A stretch of DNA of 64,000 nucleotides from Betaproteobacteria bacterium (GTDB taxonomy: Bacteria; Pseudomonadota; Gammaproteobacteria; Burkholderiales; Thiobacillaceae), in contig JACRAU010000019.1 of the NCBI GenBank assembly GCA_016234655.1, positions 1 through 64,000 on the forward strand, written 5' to 3'. The position numbers were made by a program, and so were the translations under genes. Positions 29,427 to 36,985 of the stretch are shown here, one piece after another (the stretch's first letter is position 1; each line of letters opens with the position of its first letter). The notes under the pieces are model-generated. The model saw only the letters and a program-made list of their open reading frames with translations, had not been told where the DNA came from and did not search any database.

Positions 29427-30749
29427 TCAGAACAAGTGCGCGCCGTGCGCGCCCAGGCTCATCACATACTGCAAGGTGATCTGGTTTTCGCCTATGCCCT
29501 GCATCGAGCGGTCGCGGGCGAACTGCAAGCGGATGCGGGAGAACTCCGAGGGCGAGTAGTCCAGCATCAGGCTGTATTTGTCGGGGTTGTAGTCCGGCCG
29601 ATCGAGCACGGCATTGTTGGCGCCGAAGTCGAGCGTGCCCGAATCCAGCCGTTCGTAGCGCAAGCCGGTGCGCCAGCGCGGCATGAACTGATAGACCCCT
29701 TGGGCATACCAGCCGGACTGCCGGCTGCCATGGCGATCCGACGGCTCGGCGGCGCACAGCGTGCCGGCGCCGCCGCAGGCGAGGGCGCCCTTCTCGTCGC
29801 GCTGGAAATATTCCGCCTGCAAGGTCAGGTTGCGTTCTTTCGCTCTGCCTTGCGGCGCCCATTTCCAGACGAAGTCGGCGATCCAGGCGCGGGAGTCGCC
29901 GGTGAAGACGCTCGTCACCTCGTCGCCGTTGGCGTCCTCCCAATGGCCCGCCCGTGCCTTGGGCCGGGCCGACAGATAGGCCAGGCCCGCGCGCCAGCTT
30001 TGCGAGGCGTCGATGTCGCCGCCGATCTTGGCAAAGCCGCTCCAGGCGCCGACGGGGCCGTCGGCGCCGGCAAGGTTGCCGCCGCTACCGGCCTCGAGGC
30101 CGAGCGCGAGGTAGGTCTCGGTCGGCGCCAGCCATTTCAATTGCAGGCCGTCCTGGCGAAATCGCTCGCCGAACAGGGCTTGATACATCAGCGGCGTGTC
30201 CGCGAAATCCCAGGCATGGGGGTGGCGTTCGTTGAGATAGCCCAGGCCGGAAAAGAAACGGCCGCCCTTTAGGCTGAAGCCTTCGCCCAGGGCCATGGAC
30301 TCGAACCAGGCCTCTTCCAGCGCGGCATCGGCCAGGTCGAAGGCGGCATAGCCCCGGAACTGGGGATCGACGTCGGCGCCGACGACCAATTCGGTGTGCC
30401 GGAGGTTGAAGCCGCGTTCGCCGCCATGGCTGTCGCCGGCCGGCATGAAGCCGGTGATGGCGCGCTCCGGCCGGCCGTCGCGCCGGGCGTATTCGCCCGA
30501 GAGGATCAGCGAGACCTCGGGGTTGAAGCCGGCGGCATTCGCCCGGTCCGGCCCGGCGGCGTGGCGGGTCTCGGTGGCGGCGGGATGCGGCTCGGCCTGT
30601 TTCAGCCTGGCCTCCAGCGCGGCGATGCGCGCCTCGTAGCCGGCTTTCATTTCCGCGATCTCCTGGCGGATCGCGGCGAGATCGTCGTTGGCTTGGGCGG
30701 TGCCGGCGCTGGCGAGCAGCGCGCAGGCGAACAAACTGGGTTTGAACAT
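29427..30749 (-). CDS. Outer-membrane porin-like beta-barrel protein
   Basis: A 440-aa exported protein with a signal peptide (residues 1-20, TAQA), a short coiled coil (about 24-52, IRQEIAEMKAGYEARIAAL) and a C-terminal region with alternating hydrophobic and aromatic strands. It ends in a porin-like strand with terminal Phe (LGAHGAHLF). The coiled coil suggests trimerisation. Position directly upstream of the ABC binding-protein gene implies an outer-membrane route for the same metal ion, as in other zinc-limitation regulons; that link is inference. A GAGAGG precedes the ATG at 30749. Confidence 0.82.
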   Translation of the reverse strand: MFKPSLFACALLASAGTAQANDDLAAIRQEIAEMKAGYEARIAALEARLKQAEPHPAATETRHAAGPDRANAAGFNPEVSLILSGEYARRDGRPERAITGFMPAGDSHGGERGFNLRHTELVVGADVDPQFRGYAAFDLADAALEEAWFESMALGEGFSLKGGRFFSGLGYLNERHPHAWDFADTPLMYQALFGERFRQDGLQLKWLAPTETYLALGLEAGSGGNLAGADGPVGAWSGFAKIGGDIDASQSWRAGLAYLSARPKARAGHWEDANGDEVTSVFTGDSRAWIADFVWKWAPQGRAKERNLTLQAEYFQRDEKGALACGGAGTLCAAEPSDRHGSRQSGWYAQGVYQFMPRWRTGLRYERLDSGTLDFGANNAVLDRPDYNPDKYSLMLDYSPSEFSRIRLQFARDRSMQGIGENQITLQYVMSLGAHGAHLF

Positions 30750-30779
30750 GGCTGTACCTCTCGTGATCGAATGACAATG

Positions 30780-30806
30780 CGATGGCCCAGCAGTCATGGG
30801 CCATCG
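30780..30806 (-). promoter_or_regulatory. Stem-loop in the leader of the porin gene
   Basis: CGATGGCCCA / TGGGCCATCG is a perfect 10-bp inverted repeat with a 7-nt loop, 31 bp ahead of the porin start and 12 bp after the stop of the upstream small gene. No T-run follows on the minus strand, so an attenuator, operator or mRNA-stability element is more likely than a plain terminator. Confidence 0.5.
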
Positions 30807-30818
30807 TGGCAGGCAGGA

Positions 30819-31112
30819 TCAGGCGAGGCGGGTGGGTGGGGCGCGGCTGAGGTAAGGCTGGCTATCGTTGCGGGCTGTGCCTGGCGTGGCCAGGGTATCG
30901 GCGACCGGGTGATACCGTGCATCCGCCACGGGCAGCGGCGCCGGGCCGGCCAGGCCGTGGTCGAGCGCCGAATAGGCGACGCACAGCTCGCAGGCGGCGT
31001 GAGTCAGGTGATCCTGGTCGTCGAGATGCGATAGCGCGTGCGCCGCACCGCCCCATTGCACGGTGAGGACGAAAAACAGCAGCGAGAGCAGACGCAGCGT
31101 TCGGCGGATCAT
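30819..31112 (-). CDS. Small secreted DUF2946-like protein
   Basis: A 97-aa protein with a signal-peptide-like hydrophobic N-terminus (residues 7-27). It then has the pattern HALSHLDDQDH...CELCVAYSALDHG, with a CxxC pair and several His, typical of DUF2946-like proteins found near metal-transport and TonB loci. The remaining tail is low in recognisable structure. It lies between yidD and the porin gene on the same strand. A metal-related role is inferred from residues and context only. Confidence 0.7.
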   Translation of the reverse strand: MIRRTLRLLSLLFFVLTVQWGGAAHALSHLDDQDHLTHAACELCVAYSALDHGLAGPAPLPVADARYHPVADTLATPGTARNDSQPYLSRAPPTRLA

Positions 31113-31130
31113 CGGCCTATTCTATCTTGC

Positions 31131-31349
31131 TCAGGGTACCGGGTCGTGGCCGCCGGGGTGATACGGGTGGCAGCGCGTGACGCGGCGCAGGGCCAGCCAA
31201 CTGCCCTTGACGGCGCCGTGCCGTTTCACCGCCTCCTTGGCGTATTCCGAACAGGTCGGCGTGAACCGGCACTGGCTGCCGAAGTAAGGCGACAGCGCGA
31301 TTTGGTAAAGCCGGATCAGGCCGACCAGCAGCCGTTGTAAGGGGTTCAT
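31131..31349 (-). CDS. yidD: Membrane protein insertion efficiency factor YidD
   Basis: A 72-aa amphipathic protein with the invariant YidD core: [28 protein letters not shown] and [18 protein letters not shown]. Length and all three conserved Cys are normal. The gene usually stands between rnpA and yidC; here it sits away from both, between dksA and a metal-uptake block, so it is either relocated or a second copy. Confidence 0.95.
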   Translation of the reverse strand: MNPLQRLLVGLIRLYQIALSPYFGSQCRFTPTCSEYAKEAVKRHGAVKGSWLALRRVTRCHPYHPGGHDPVP

Positions 31350-31386
31350 GCAAAAGGGCGGGGCTTGAACGCCCGGCCTGGGCGGA

Positions 31387-32457
31387 TCAGTCGGCGTACA
31401 GCCGCTCGCGCCGCTCGTGCTTCTCTTGCGCCTCGATCGACAGCTCGGCGGTCGGCCGCGCGATCAGGCGGGCGACGCCGATCGGCTCGCCGGTCTCCAG
31501 GCAATAGCCGTATTCGCCGGCCTCGATGCGGCGCAGCGCGGAGTCGATCTTCTTGAGCAGCTTGCGCTCGCGGTCGCGTACGCGCTGCTCCAGCATGTTC
31601 TCTTCTTCCACGGTCGCGCGATCGTTGGGATCGGCGAAGACCTCGTTTTCTTTCAGGTGCTCGCCGGTCTCGCGTGCGTTGGCCAGGATCTCGTCTTTCA
31701 TGGCCAAGAGCTTGGCCTTGAAGAAGGCGAGTTGCTTGTCGTTCATGTAGTCCTTGTCGGACATTTTCAGCACTTGAGCTTCGCTCAGGCCGGAGGCATT
31801 GGGCATCGTGGAGGCAAGGGCCGGGGCCTTGGGGGCCTTGGCCGGTGCTGCTGTTGTCGTTTTGATCACGGCGGGTGCTGCTTTCTTTACGGTCGGGGTT
31901 GCAATGACAGGCGTCGGCTTCTTCGCCACCGCTTGGGCGGCGGCTTTGGCCGGCGCGGCTTTCTTGGCCGCCGGCTTGGCGGCGGCCTTAATGGGGGCAG
32001 GTTTTTTCGCCACGGTTTTTTTCGTAGCGGTTTTTTTCGCGGCGGGTGCCACGGGCTTTTTCACCGGCGCGGCCTTTTTGGCTACGACCGGTTTCTTCGC
32101 CATGGGTTTCTTGGCGGCGGGTTTTTTTACCGCGGCCGCTTTGGGGGCCGGTTTCTTCAGCGCGGGTTTTTTCGCGGCGGGCTTGCCCGCTTTCGCCGGC
32201 ACGGTCTTCTTGGCGGCCGGTTTGGCGGCGGCCCGGCTCGGTGCCGGCTTCTTGGCCGCGGGCTTTTTCGCTGGCGCGGCCTTCTTGGCTACGGCGGGTT
32301 TTTTTGCCACGGGTTTCTTCACGGGTGTTTTCTTCACGGCGGTCGTTTTCGACGCGGGCCTTTTCGCGGCCGGCTTGCGCGCTTTCGCGGCGGCCGGCTT
32401 CTTGGCGACGGGTTTACCTGCTTTGGCAGGGGCGGCTTTTTTCTTTGCAGTGGCCAC
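31387..32457 (-). CDS. dksA: DksA transcription factor with long histone-H1-like N-terminal tail
   Basis: DksA binds in the RNA polymerase secondary channel and potentiates ppGpp. The protein is 356 aa; E. coli DksA is 151 aa. The extra about 205 N-terminal residues are repeats of Lys, Ala and Pro ([13 protein letters not shown] units). The C-terminal DksA unit has the acidic coiled-coil tip [13 protein letters not shown] and the region [18 protein letters not shown]. Only one of the four zinc-finger cysteines of E. coli DksA is present, so this form cannot hold the C4 zinc. The COG0523 GTPase lies 48 bp upstream on the same strand. Confidence 0.92.
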   Translation of the reverse strand: MATAKKKAAPAKAGKPVAKKPAAAKARKPAAKRPASKTTAVKKTPVKKPVAKKPAVAKKAAPAKKPAAKKPAPSRAAAKPAAKKTVPAKAGKPAAKKPALKKPAPKAAAVKKPAAKKPMAKKPVVAKKAAPVKKPVAPAAKKTATKKTVAKKPAPIKAAAKPAAKKAAPAKAAAQAVAKKPTPVIATPTVKKAAPAVIKTTTAAPAKAPKAPALASTMPNASGLSEAQVLKMSDKDYMNDKQLAFFKAKLLAMKDEILANARETGEHLKENEVFADPNDRATVEEENMLEQRVRDRERKLLKKIDSALRRIEAGEYGYCLETGEPIGVARLIARPTAELSIEAQEKHERRERLYAD

Positions 32458-32505
32458 GGCTTTCCTCCTGTTCGTCCAGTGCGAAGGTGCGAATTCCGCG
32501 TGGCA

Positions 32506-33561
32506 TTATGCCACGGATGGCGGAGAGAGAAGCCCCTGGCCGGCCGCCTGGGTGAAATCGTTCAACAGCTTGTGCACGAAGGCCTCGTCCAGGTCGCTGA
32601 CGATGAACACGAAGCGGCTGCCGTGGTCGGCATCGGGCCAGGCCGCCAGGCGCTCGGGCGGGTAGACCACGTGCTGCACCGCATGCAGCACCACCGGGCC
32701 GGGTTCGCCCCGGATGTTGACGATGGCCTTCATGCGCAGCAGGTTCTGGGCGCGGAAGGCGGTCAGCATCTCCAGCGCGCTTTGCACCCCGGTCCAGTCC
32801 AGCGGCGCGTCGAAGCTCAGGCTGAAGGCGCGGATGCGCGCGTCGTGCAGTTCGGGCGCTGCATTCTTGCCGCCCAACGCGCCGACCCGGGCCGGCTTGT
32901 AGCGTTCGGCATTGAGCCAGCGGCGCACATCGGGGTGCTTGCCGTCCGGGTCGTAGAGACCGACGTGGATCACCCGGTTCGGATCGATCTCGCCGTTGAG
33001 CACGACATGGATGGGCGCGGCCGGGTTGAGCGCAGTGACCCGAGTTTTTGCGGCCTCGGTCAGTTCCGGTCCGGCCAGGTCGGACTTGGTGAGCAGCAGC
33101 CGGTCGGCCACCGCTACTTGGCGCACCGCTTCGAAATAGCTGTCGAGCTGCTGCTCGGCCAACACCGCGTCCACCGTGGCCACCACGCCGTCCAGCTGGT
33201 GGCGCTTGGCCAGCCAGCGGTCGTTCAATAAGGTATCGAGAATGGGCGCCGGGTCGGCGATGCCGGTGGTCTCGATGACGATGCGCTCGTATTTCGGGAT
33301 GTCGCCCGCCTGCCGCGCCATGTACAGGTTCTTCAGTGTGGGCGCGAGCGCGCCCTGCACCTGGCAGCAGACGCAGCCGCCCGAGAGCAGCGCGAGCGGG
33401 CCGCGGGTCTCCTCCAGCAACTGATGGTCGAGGCCGATCTCGCCGAACTCGTTCATCACCACGGCGGTGAGCGGCAACTGGCGCAGCAGGTAGTTGAGCA
33501 GGGTGGTCTTGCCGCTGCCTAAAAAGCCCGTCAGAAGGGTGACTGGAATTGGATCGTTCAT
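32506..33561 (-). CDS. COG0523 (CobW/ZNG1-like) metallochaperone GTPase
   Basis: A G3E-family GTPase believed to insert or sense zinc. The 351-aa product has Walker [12 protein letters not shown] (residues 12-22), the metal-binding CxCC motif in GGCVCCQ (about 62-68), Walker [11 protein letters not shown], base-specificity TKSD and a C-terminal CobW_C domain (about 245-340). Family members are induced by zinc limitation in several bacteria. dksA follows, an association known in other proteobacteria. The Walker A coding region is partly duplicated upstream as a stub. Confidence 0.92.
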   Translation of the reverse strand: MNDPIPVTLLTGFLGSGKTTLLNYLLRQLPLTAVVMNEFGEIGLDHQLLEETRGPLALLSGGCVCCQVQGALAPTLKNLYMARQAGDIPKYERIVIETTGIADPAPILDTLLNDRWLAKRHQLDGVVATVDAVLAEQQLDSYFEAVRQVAVADRLLLTKSDLAGPELTEAAKTRVTALNPAAPIHVVLNGEIDPNRVIHVGLYDPDGKHPDVRRWLNAERYKPARVGALGGKNAAPELHDARIRAFSLSFDAPLDWTGVQSALEMLTAFRAQNLLRMKAIVNIRGEPGPVVLHAVQHVVYPPERLAAWPDADHGSRFVFIVSDLDEAFVHKLLNDFTQAAGQGLLSPPSVA

Positions 33562-33618
33562 GTCGAGACGTATTGTTAACTTAGGCCCTGACGGGCTTTC
33601 AGTGCAGGCCGGCCGAAG

Positions 33619-33666
33619 CTAAAAACCCGTCAGAAGCGTGACGGGGATGGGGGCTTCCTGAGGCAT
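33619..33666 (-). pseudogene. 15-codon 5' stub of a second COG0523 GTPase gene
   Basis: On the minus strand an ATG at 33666 opens a frame reading [15 protein letters not shown] and then TAG. The segment [10 protein letters not shown] equals the N-terminus of the intact GTPase encoded just downstream, and the DNA matches closely (CCCGTCAGAAG and neighbouring bases). The P-loop that should follow is missing. This looks like what remains of a tandem paralogue after deletion; a leader peptide is a less likely alternative. Confidence 0.65.
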
Positions 33667-33739
33667 ACGATTCGGTGTTCAAAAGGCGGGCCATGATAGC
33701 CGATTGCCTTAAAATGCGGTTTTTATTCGGGTTTTAAAG

Positions 33740-34669
33740 ATGGCGGATTCAGAGTTGCACAAGGGCCGGGCCAAGACCGAGCGCATCCCGATCAAGGTGG
33801 TGGCCAAGCCGCGCATCCCGATGCCGAGCTGGATTCGCGCCAAGTCGCCCAATGCGCCCGAGGTGGCCGCGCTCAAGGCCGTGCTGCGCGACAAGGGCCT
33901 GCACACTGTGTGCGAAGAGGCCTCTTGTCCCAATCTGGGCGAATGCTTCCGCCACGGCACCGCCACCTTCATGATCCTGGGCGACCTGTGTACCCGGCGC
34001 TGCCCCTTCTGCGATGTCGGCCACGGCAAGCCGCTGCCGTCCGACCCGAGCGAACCGGCCCACCTGGCCGAGACGGTGGCCGCGATGAATTTGAAGTACG
34101 TGGTCATCACCAGCGTCGACCGCGACGACCTGCGCGACGGCGGCGCCCAGCACTTCGCCGACTGCATCCGCGCCGTGCGCGCGGCCTCCCCCAACACCCG
34201 CATCGAAATCCTGACGCCGGACTTTCGCGGTCGGCTCGATATCGCGCTGGATATTTTGGCAACCGCGCCGCCGGACGTGATGAACCACAACCTGGAGACC
34301 GTGCCCCGCCTGTACAAGGCCTGCCGGCCCGGTGCCGACTATGCGCATTCCTTGAAGCTCTTGCAGGCATTCAAGGCGCGGGTGCCGAAGGTGCCGACCA
34401 AGTCCGGCATCATGCTCGGCCTGGGCGAGACCGACGCGGAAGTGATCGAGGTTATGCGCGACCTGCGCGGGCACGATGTCGACATGCTCACCGTCGGCCA
34501 GTATTTACAACCCTCGGGCCATCATCTCTCGGTCGAGCGTTATGTGACGCCGGAGCAGTTCGCCGAGTTCGAGCGGGTGGCGAATGAGCTGGGTTTTTTG
34601 AACGCCGCCTGCGGCCCGATGGTACGCAGCTCTTATCACGCCGACCGGCAGGCGGCGGGGTTGAAGTAA
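33740..34669 (+). CDS. lipA: Lipoyl synthase
   Basis: Radical-SAM enzyme that inserts two sulfurs into octanoyl groups on lipoyl domains. The 309-aa product has the auxiliary cluster [12 protein letters not shown] (CX4CX5C), the radical-SAM cluster CTRRCPFC (CX3CX2C) and the C-terminal RSSYHAD with the conserved Ser that ligates the auxiliary cluster. Length is normal (E. coli 321). lipB is not adjacent on the visible side. The ATG at 33740 is preceded by a purine-rich TTTAAAG stretch rather than a strong ribosome-binding site. Confidence 0.97.
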   Translation: MADSELHKGRAKTERIPIKVVAKPRIPMPSWIRAKSPNAPEVAALKAVLRDKGLHTVCEEASCPNLGECFRHGTATFMILGDLCTRRCPFCDVGHGKPLPSDPSEPAHLAETVAAMNLKYVVITSVDRDDLRDGGAQHFADCIRAVRAASPNTRIEILTPDFRGRLDIALDILATAPPDVMNHNLETVPRLYKACRPGADYAHSLKLLQAFKARVPKVPTKSGIMLGLGETDAEVIEVMRDLRGHDVDMLTVGQYLQPSGHHLSVERYVTPEQFAEFERVANELGFLNAACGPMVRSSYHADRQAAGLK

Positions 34670-34700
34670 GGACACCCACCCAGCAACAGCTATTGCTATA

Positions 34701-34745
34701 AATAATGTGCAATAAACACAATTATTATTAATAATGTGCATTATT
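34701..34745 (+). promoter_or_regulatory. AT-rich operator/promoter of the Xre-RES module
   Basis: AATAATGTGCA occurs twice (34701-34711 and 34730-34740). The second copy extends to AATAATGTGCATTATT (34730-34745), 7-bp inverted arms around TG. The line 34681-34740 has only 16 G+C in 60 bases. Repeated palindromes directly before an antitoxin gene are the usual autoregulatory site. Confidence 0.7.
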
Positions 34746-34776
34746 GGCAGAATAAATGCCTGGGAAGGGGTGTCAG

Positions 34777-35136
34777 ATGAATCTCGCTGCCGCACAAGAT
34801 GCTGACAAAGAAAGCATCCTCGCCGAGGCCCTCGGCAACGCCGGTAAGTGCTTGGGGATGAGCCAAGCCGACCTCGGGGAGATTATTGGTAAGGATCGGT
34901 CCGCCATTAGCCGCGGTCGAATTGACCCGGCGAGCAAGGCAGGCGAGTTGGCGCTGCTGTTTATTCGCTGCTATCGCGCCCTCTATGTGTTGATGGGCGG
35001 CAATCAGCAGAATATGCAGCACTGGATGAAAACTGAAAATCTTCATACCAAAGGCATTCCGGCGGAGCAGGTCAAGACTGTGCATGGCCTGATTGGCGTA
35101 CTGGAGTATTTGGATGCCATGCGGGGCAAACTGTAA
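34777..35136 (+). CDS. Xre/MbcA/ParS-type antitoxin of a RES toxin
   Basis: A 119-aa antitoxin with an N-terminal Xre-like helix-turn-helix (about residues 20-50, CLGMSQADLGEIIGKDRSAIS) and a C-terminal DUF2384 toxin-binding domain (about 60-119, LLFIRCYRALYVLMGGN ... VHGLIGVLEYLDAM). It represses its own promoter and neutralises the downstream toxin in characterised homologues. The ATG at 34777 has AGGGG 6 bp upstream; an ATG at 34756 lies in the operator region and lacks one. The toxin start follows the stop without a gap. Confidence 0.88.
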   Translation: MNLAAAQDADKESILAEALGNAGKCLGMSQADLGEIIGKDRSAISRGRIDPASKAGELALLFIRCYRALYVLMGGNQQNMQHWMKTENLHTKGIPAEQVKTVHGLIGVLEYLDAMRGKL

Positions 35137-35883
35137 GTGGCAGATTGGGGTGCATGCCTAGCCGATGCCCAGCCGATCAGTCTTTCTGGAAGGTTGCTCC
35201 GCCTTGTAGAAAGCCAGGAAGAGGTGGCAACCAATCAGTTGGTCAGCTCGCTTGAACGCCAGGCTGTCTTGGAAGAGATGTTGGAGGCCACCAAACCGGC
35301 TCTGCGCAAAGGGTCGGAAGATCTCCACTATTTGCTCTTCACGCCCTTTCGCTATCCGCCGCTGAAATACGGGTCGCGTTTCGGCTCTCGCGACGAGCCT
35401 AGCCTGTTCTATGGGGCGCTGGGAATCGGTACGGTGCTTGCCGAAGCGGCCTATTATCGTTTCGTGTTCTGGCACGGCATGGTAGAGCCCCCTTCGGGCA
35501 AGGTAGATACCCAACATACTCTCTTGGAGGCGGAATATCGGACCAGCCAGGGCCTTCAGCTCCAGGCCCTGCCTTTTGCCGAATACAGGGGCTTACTTAC
35601 CCATCCTTGCGAATATAAAGCCAGCCAGGAGTTGGGCTCGAAAATGCGCAACGCAGGCATTGAGGTTTTTGAGTTCATATCCGCCCGTGACCCCAAGGGC
35701 GGAATCAATGTTGCGCTATTTGTCCCAGATGCCTTCTCTAATAGAGCGCCTCTGTCGCAAGAGCCTTGGCTTTGCGAATTAACGGGGGCGCGGGTTAAAT
35801 TCAGTGCAAGCCATGGCAGAGCTATTTATGATTTTCCAGTGGAGATGTTTTATGTCGATGGCAAACTTCCCCGGCCCGCATGA
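35137..35883 (+). CDS. RES-domain toxin (NAD+-degrading family)
   Basis: RES toxins hydrolyse or phosphorolyse NAD+ and arrest growth. The 248-aa product has the RES core near residues 65-230: the Arg-containing GSRFGSRDEPSLFYGA, a Glu in TVLAEAAYYRF and downstream segments ending IYDFPVEMFYVDG. The start is GTG directly after the antitoxin TAA. Codon use is AT-richer than the neighbourhood (29 G+C in 60 bases at 35701-35760), supporting horizontal acquisition. About 78 bp of featureless AT-rich DNA follows. Confidence 0.88.
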   Translation: MADWGACLADAQPISLSGRLLRLVESQEEVATNQLVSSLERQAVLEEMLEATKPALRKGSEDLHYLLFTPFRYPPLKYGSRFGSRDEPSLFYGALGIGTVLAEAAYYRFVFWHGMVEPPSGKVDTQHTLLEAEYRTSQGLQLQALPFAEYRGLLTHPCEYKASQELGSKMRNAGIEVFEFISARDPKGGINVALFVPDAFSNRAPLSQEPWLCELTGARVKFSASHGRAIYDFPVEMFYVDGKLPRPA

Positions 35884-35961
35884 TTTCGAGATAAATCGGG
35901 TATTTCCGGGCTACTTGGCCATATCGTATTAACCGCTAGTAAATTACGGTGCAATTCACAA

Positions 35962-36897
35962 TTACTGAGCAAGCCTAAAGCAGTCGCGCCCGGCCGCCTT
36001 GGCCGCATATAGCGCGGTGTCCGCCCGGCGCAGCATCTCGGCGCCTTCTTCGTTGTCGCGGTATTCGGCGATGCCGGCGCTGAAGGTGACGCTGATTTCA
36101 TTGTCCTCATACAGCAACGGCGTCTTGGCCAGGATGGTCTGCAAACGCAAGGCCACCATCTCGGCATGCACCTGATCGGCCTCGGGCAGGATCAGCACGA
36201 ATTCCTCGCCGCCGAAACGGGCGACATAGTCGGCGTCGCGGATCACGAAGCGGATGAGTTGGGCGAAGTGCACGATCATCCGGTCGCCGGCCTCGTGGCC
36301 GTGGCTGTCGTTGATCCGTTTGAAGTTGTCCAGGTCGGCCATGATCACGCTGAGCTTGTCCTGGTGCCGTTTGGCGCGGGCGATCTCGCGGCTTAGGCAG
36401 TTGGACAGACCGCGCCGGTTCAGGGTGTTGGTCAAGGCGTCGACGCCGAGTTCGCGCGTGGTCTCGGCCAGCTTTCCCTCCATCTGGCGTAGGGCTTGCC
36501 GCGATTGTTCCAGTTCTTCGCGGCTGGTTTCGATGATGTCCATCAGGCCGCTGGCATGGGCCAGCAGGGTGACGACCTGGCGCAGGGTCTCGTCGGGCAG
36601 GCGGCTTTGGCGCAAGGCCTCGGCGTTCGCATCCATCGCCCGCCAAGTGTTGGATAGCTTGGTGGAGAGACGGTCGGTCACGCCGAAGGCGTCGTTGACC
36701 AGCGAATGCAAGGCCTGCGTCAGCTCGGCGCAAGGGGCGGATTCGAGCAACTGGCGGGTATCCGGCACCAGCGCGGGCACGGGTTTGATCGAGATTTCGT
36801 AATAGGTGCGCGCGAAATTCTCCGGCGTCGGCGCGAGGCCGCGCGCAATGAGCTGCTGCATGGTCAGCGCGGCTAGGACATGGGGGCTATGTTCCAT
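35962..36897 (-). CDS. Diguanylate cyclase (GGDEF domain, cytoplasmic)
   Basis: Makes cyclic di-GMP. It is 311 aa with an N-terminal helical region without membrane segments (residues 1-150), a short coiled coil (TSREELEQSRQALRQMEGKL) and a GGDEF domain (about 150-311). The active site is intact as GGEEF (about residue 228), the nucleotide site D-NFKRINDSHGHEAGD is present, and the product-inhibition I-site RDAD lies exactly five residues before GGEEF. The input signal is unknown. It is divergent from mpl with an 88-bp shared region. Confidence 0.93.
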   Translation of the reverse strand: MEHSPHVLAALTMQQLIARGLAPTPENFARTYYEISIKPVPALVPDTRQLLESAPCAELTQALHSLVNDAFGVTDRLSTKLSNTWRAMDANAEALRQSRLPDETLRQVVTLLAHASGLMDIIETSREELEQSRQALRQMEGKLAETTRELGVDALTNTLNRRGLSNCLSREIARAKRHQDKLSVIMADLDNFKRINDSHGHEAGDRMIVHFAQLIRFVIRDADYVARFGGEEFVLILPEADQVHAEMVALRLQTILAKTPLLYEDNEISVTFSAGIAEYRDNEEGAEMLRRADTALYAAKAAGRDCFRLAQ

Positions 36898-36985
36898 CCA
36901 GAAAAAGGCGCTTTCAGATACTCAAATCGACATTTGGCAGCATAGTCGTTCCACGGAGATAATGCAGCTTTTCTAAGCGGCTGCC

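Noticed and set aside
31760..32457. Possible CRISPR or minisatellite from the repeated GGCTTCTTGGC-type bases
   Set aside because: The repeats are codons for the Lys/Ala/Pro tail of DksA and keep the reading frame.
31417..33231. Plus-strand open frame of 604 codons rich in Gly/Arg/Phe
   Set aside because: Antisense of the Lys/Ala/Pro-repeat region of dksA and of the COG0523 gene; the repeats create the apparent low-complexity protein.
33562..33739. Riboswitch or Zur box ahead of the COG0523 gene
   Set aside because: No convincing palindromic Zur site or known riboswitch fold; the repeated bases are better explained by duplicated coding sequence.
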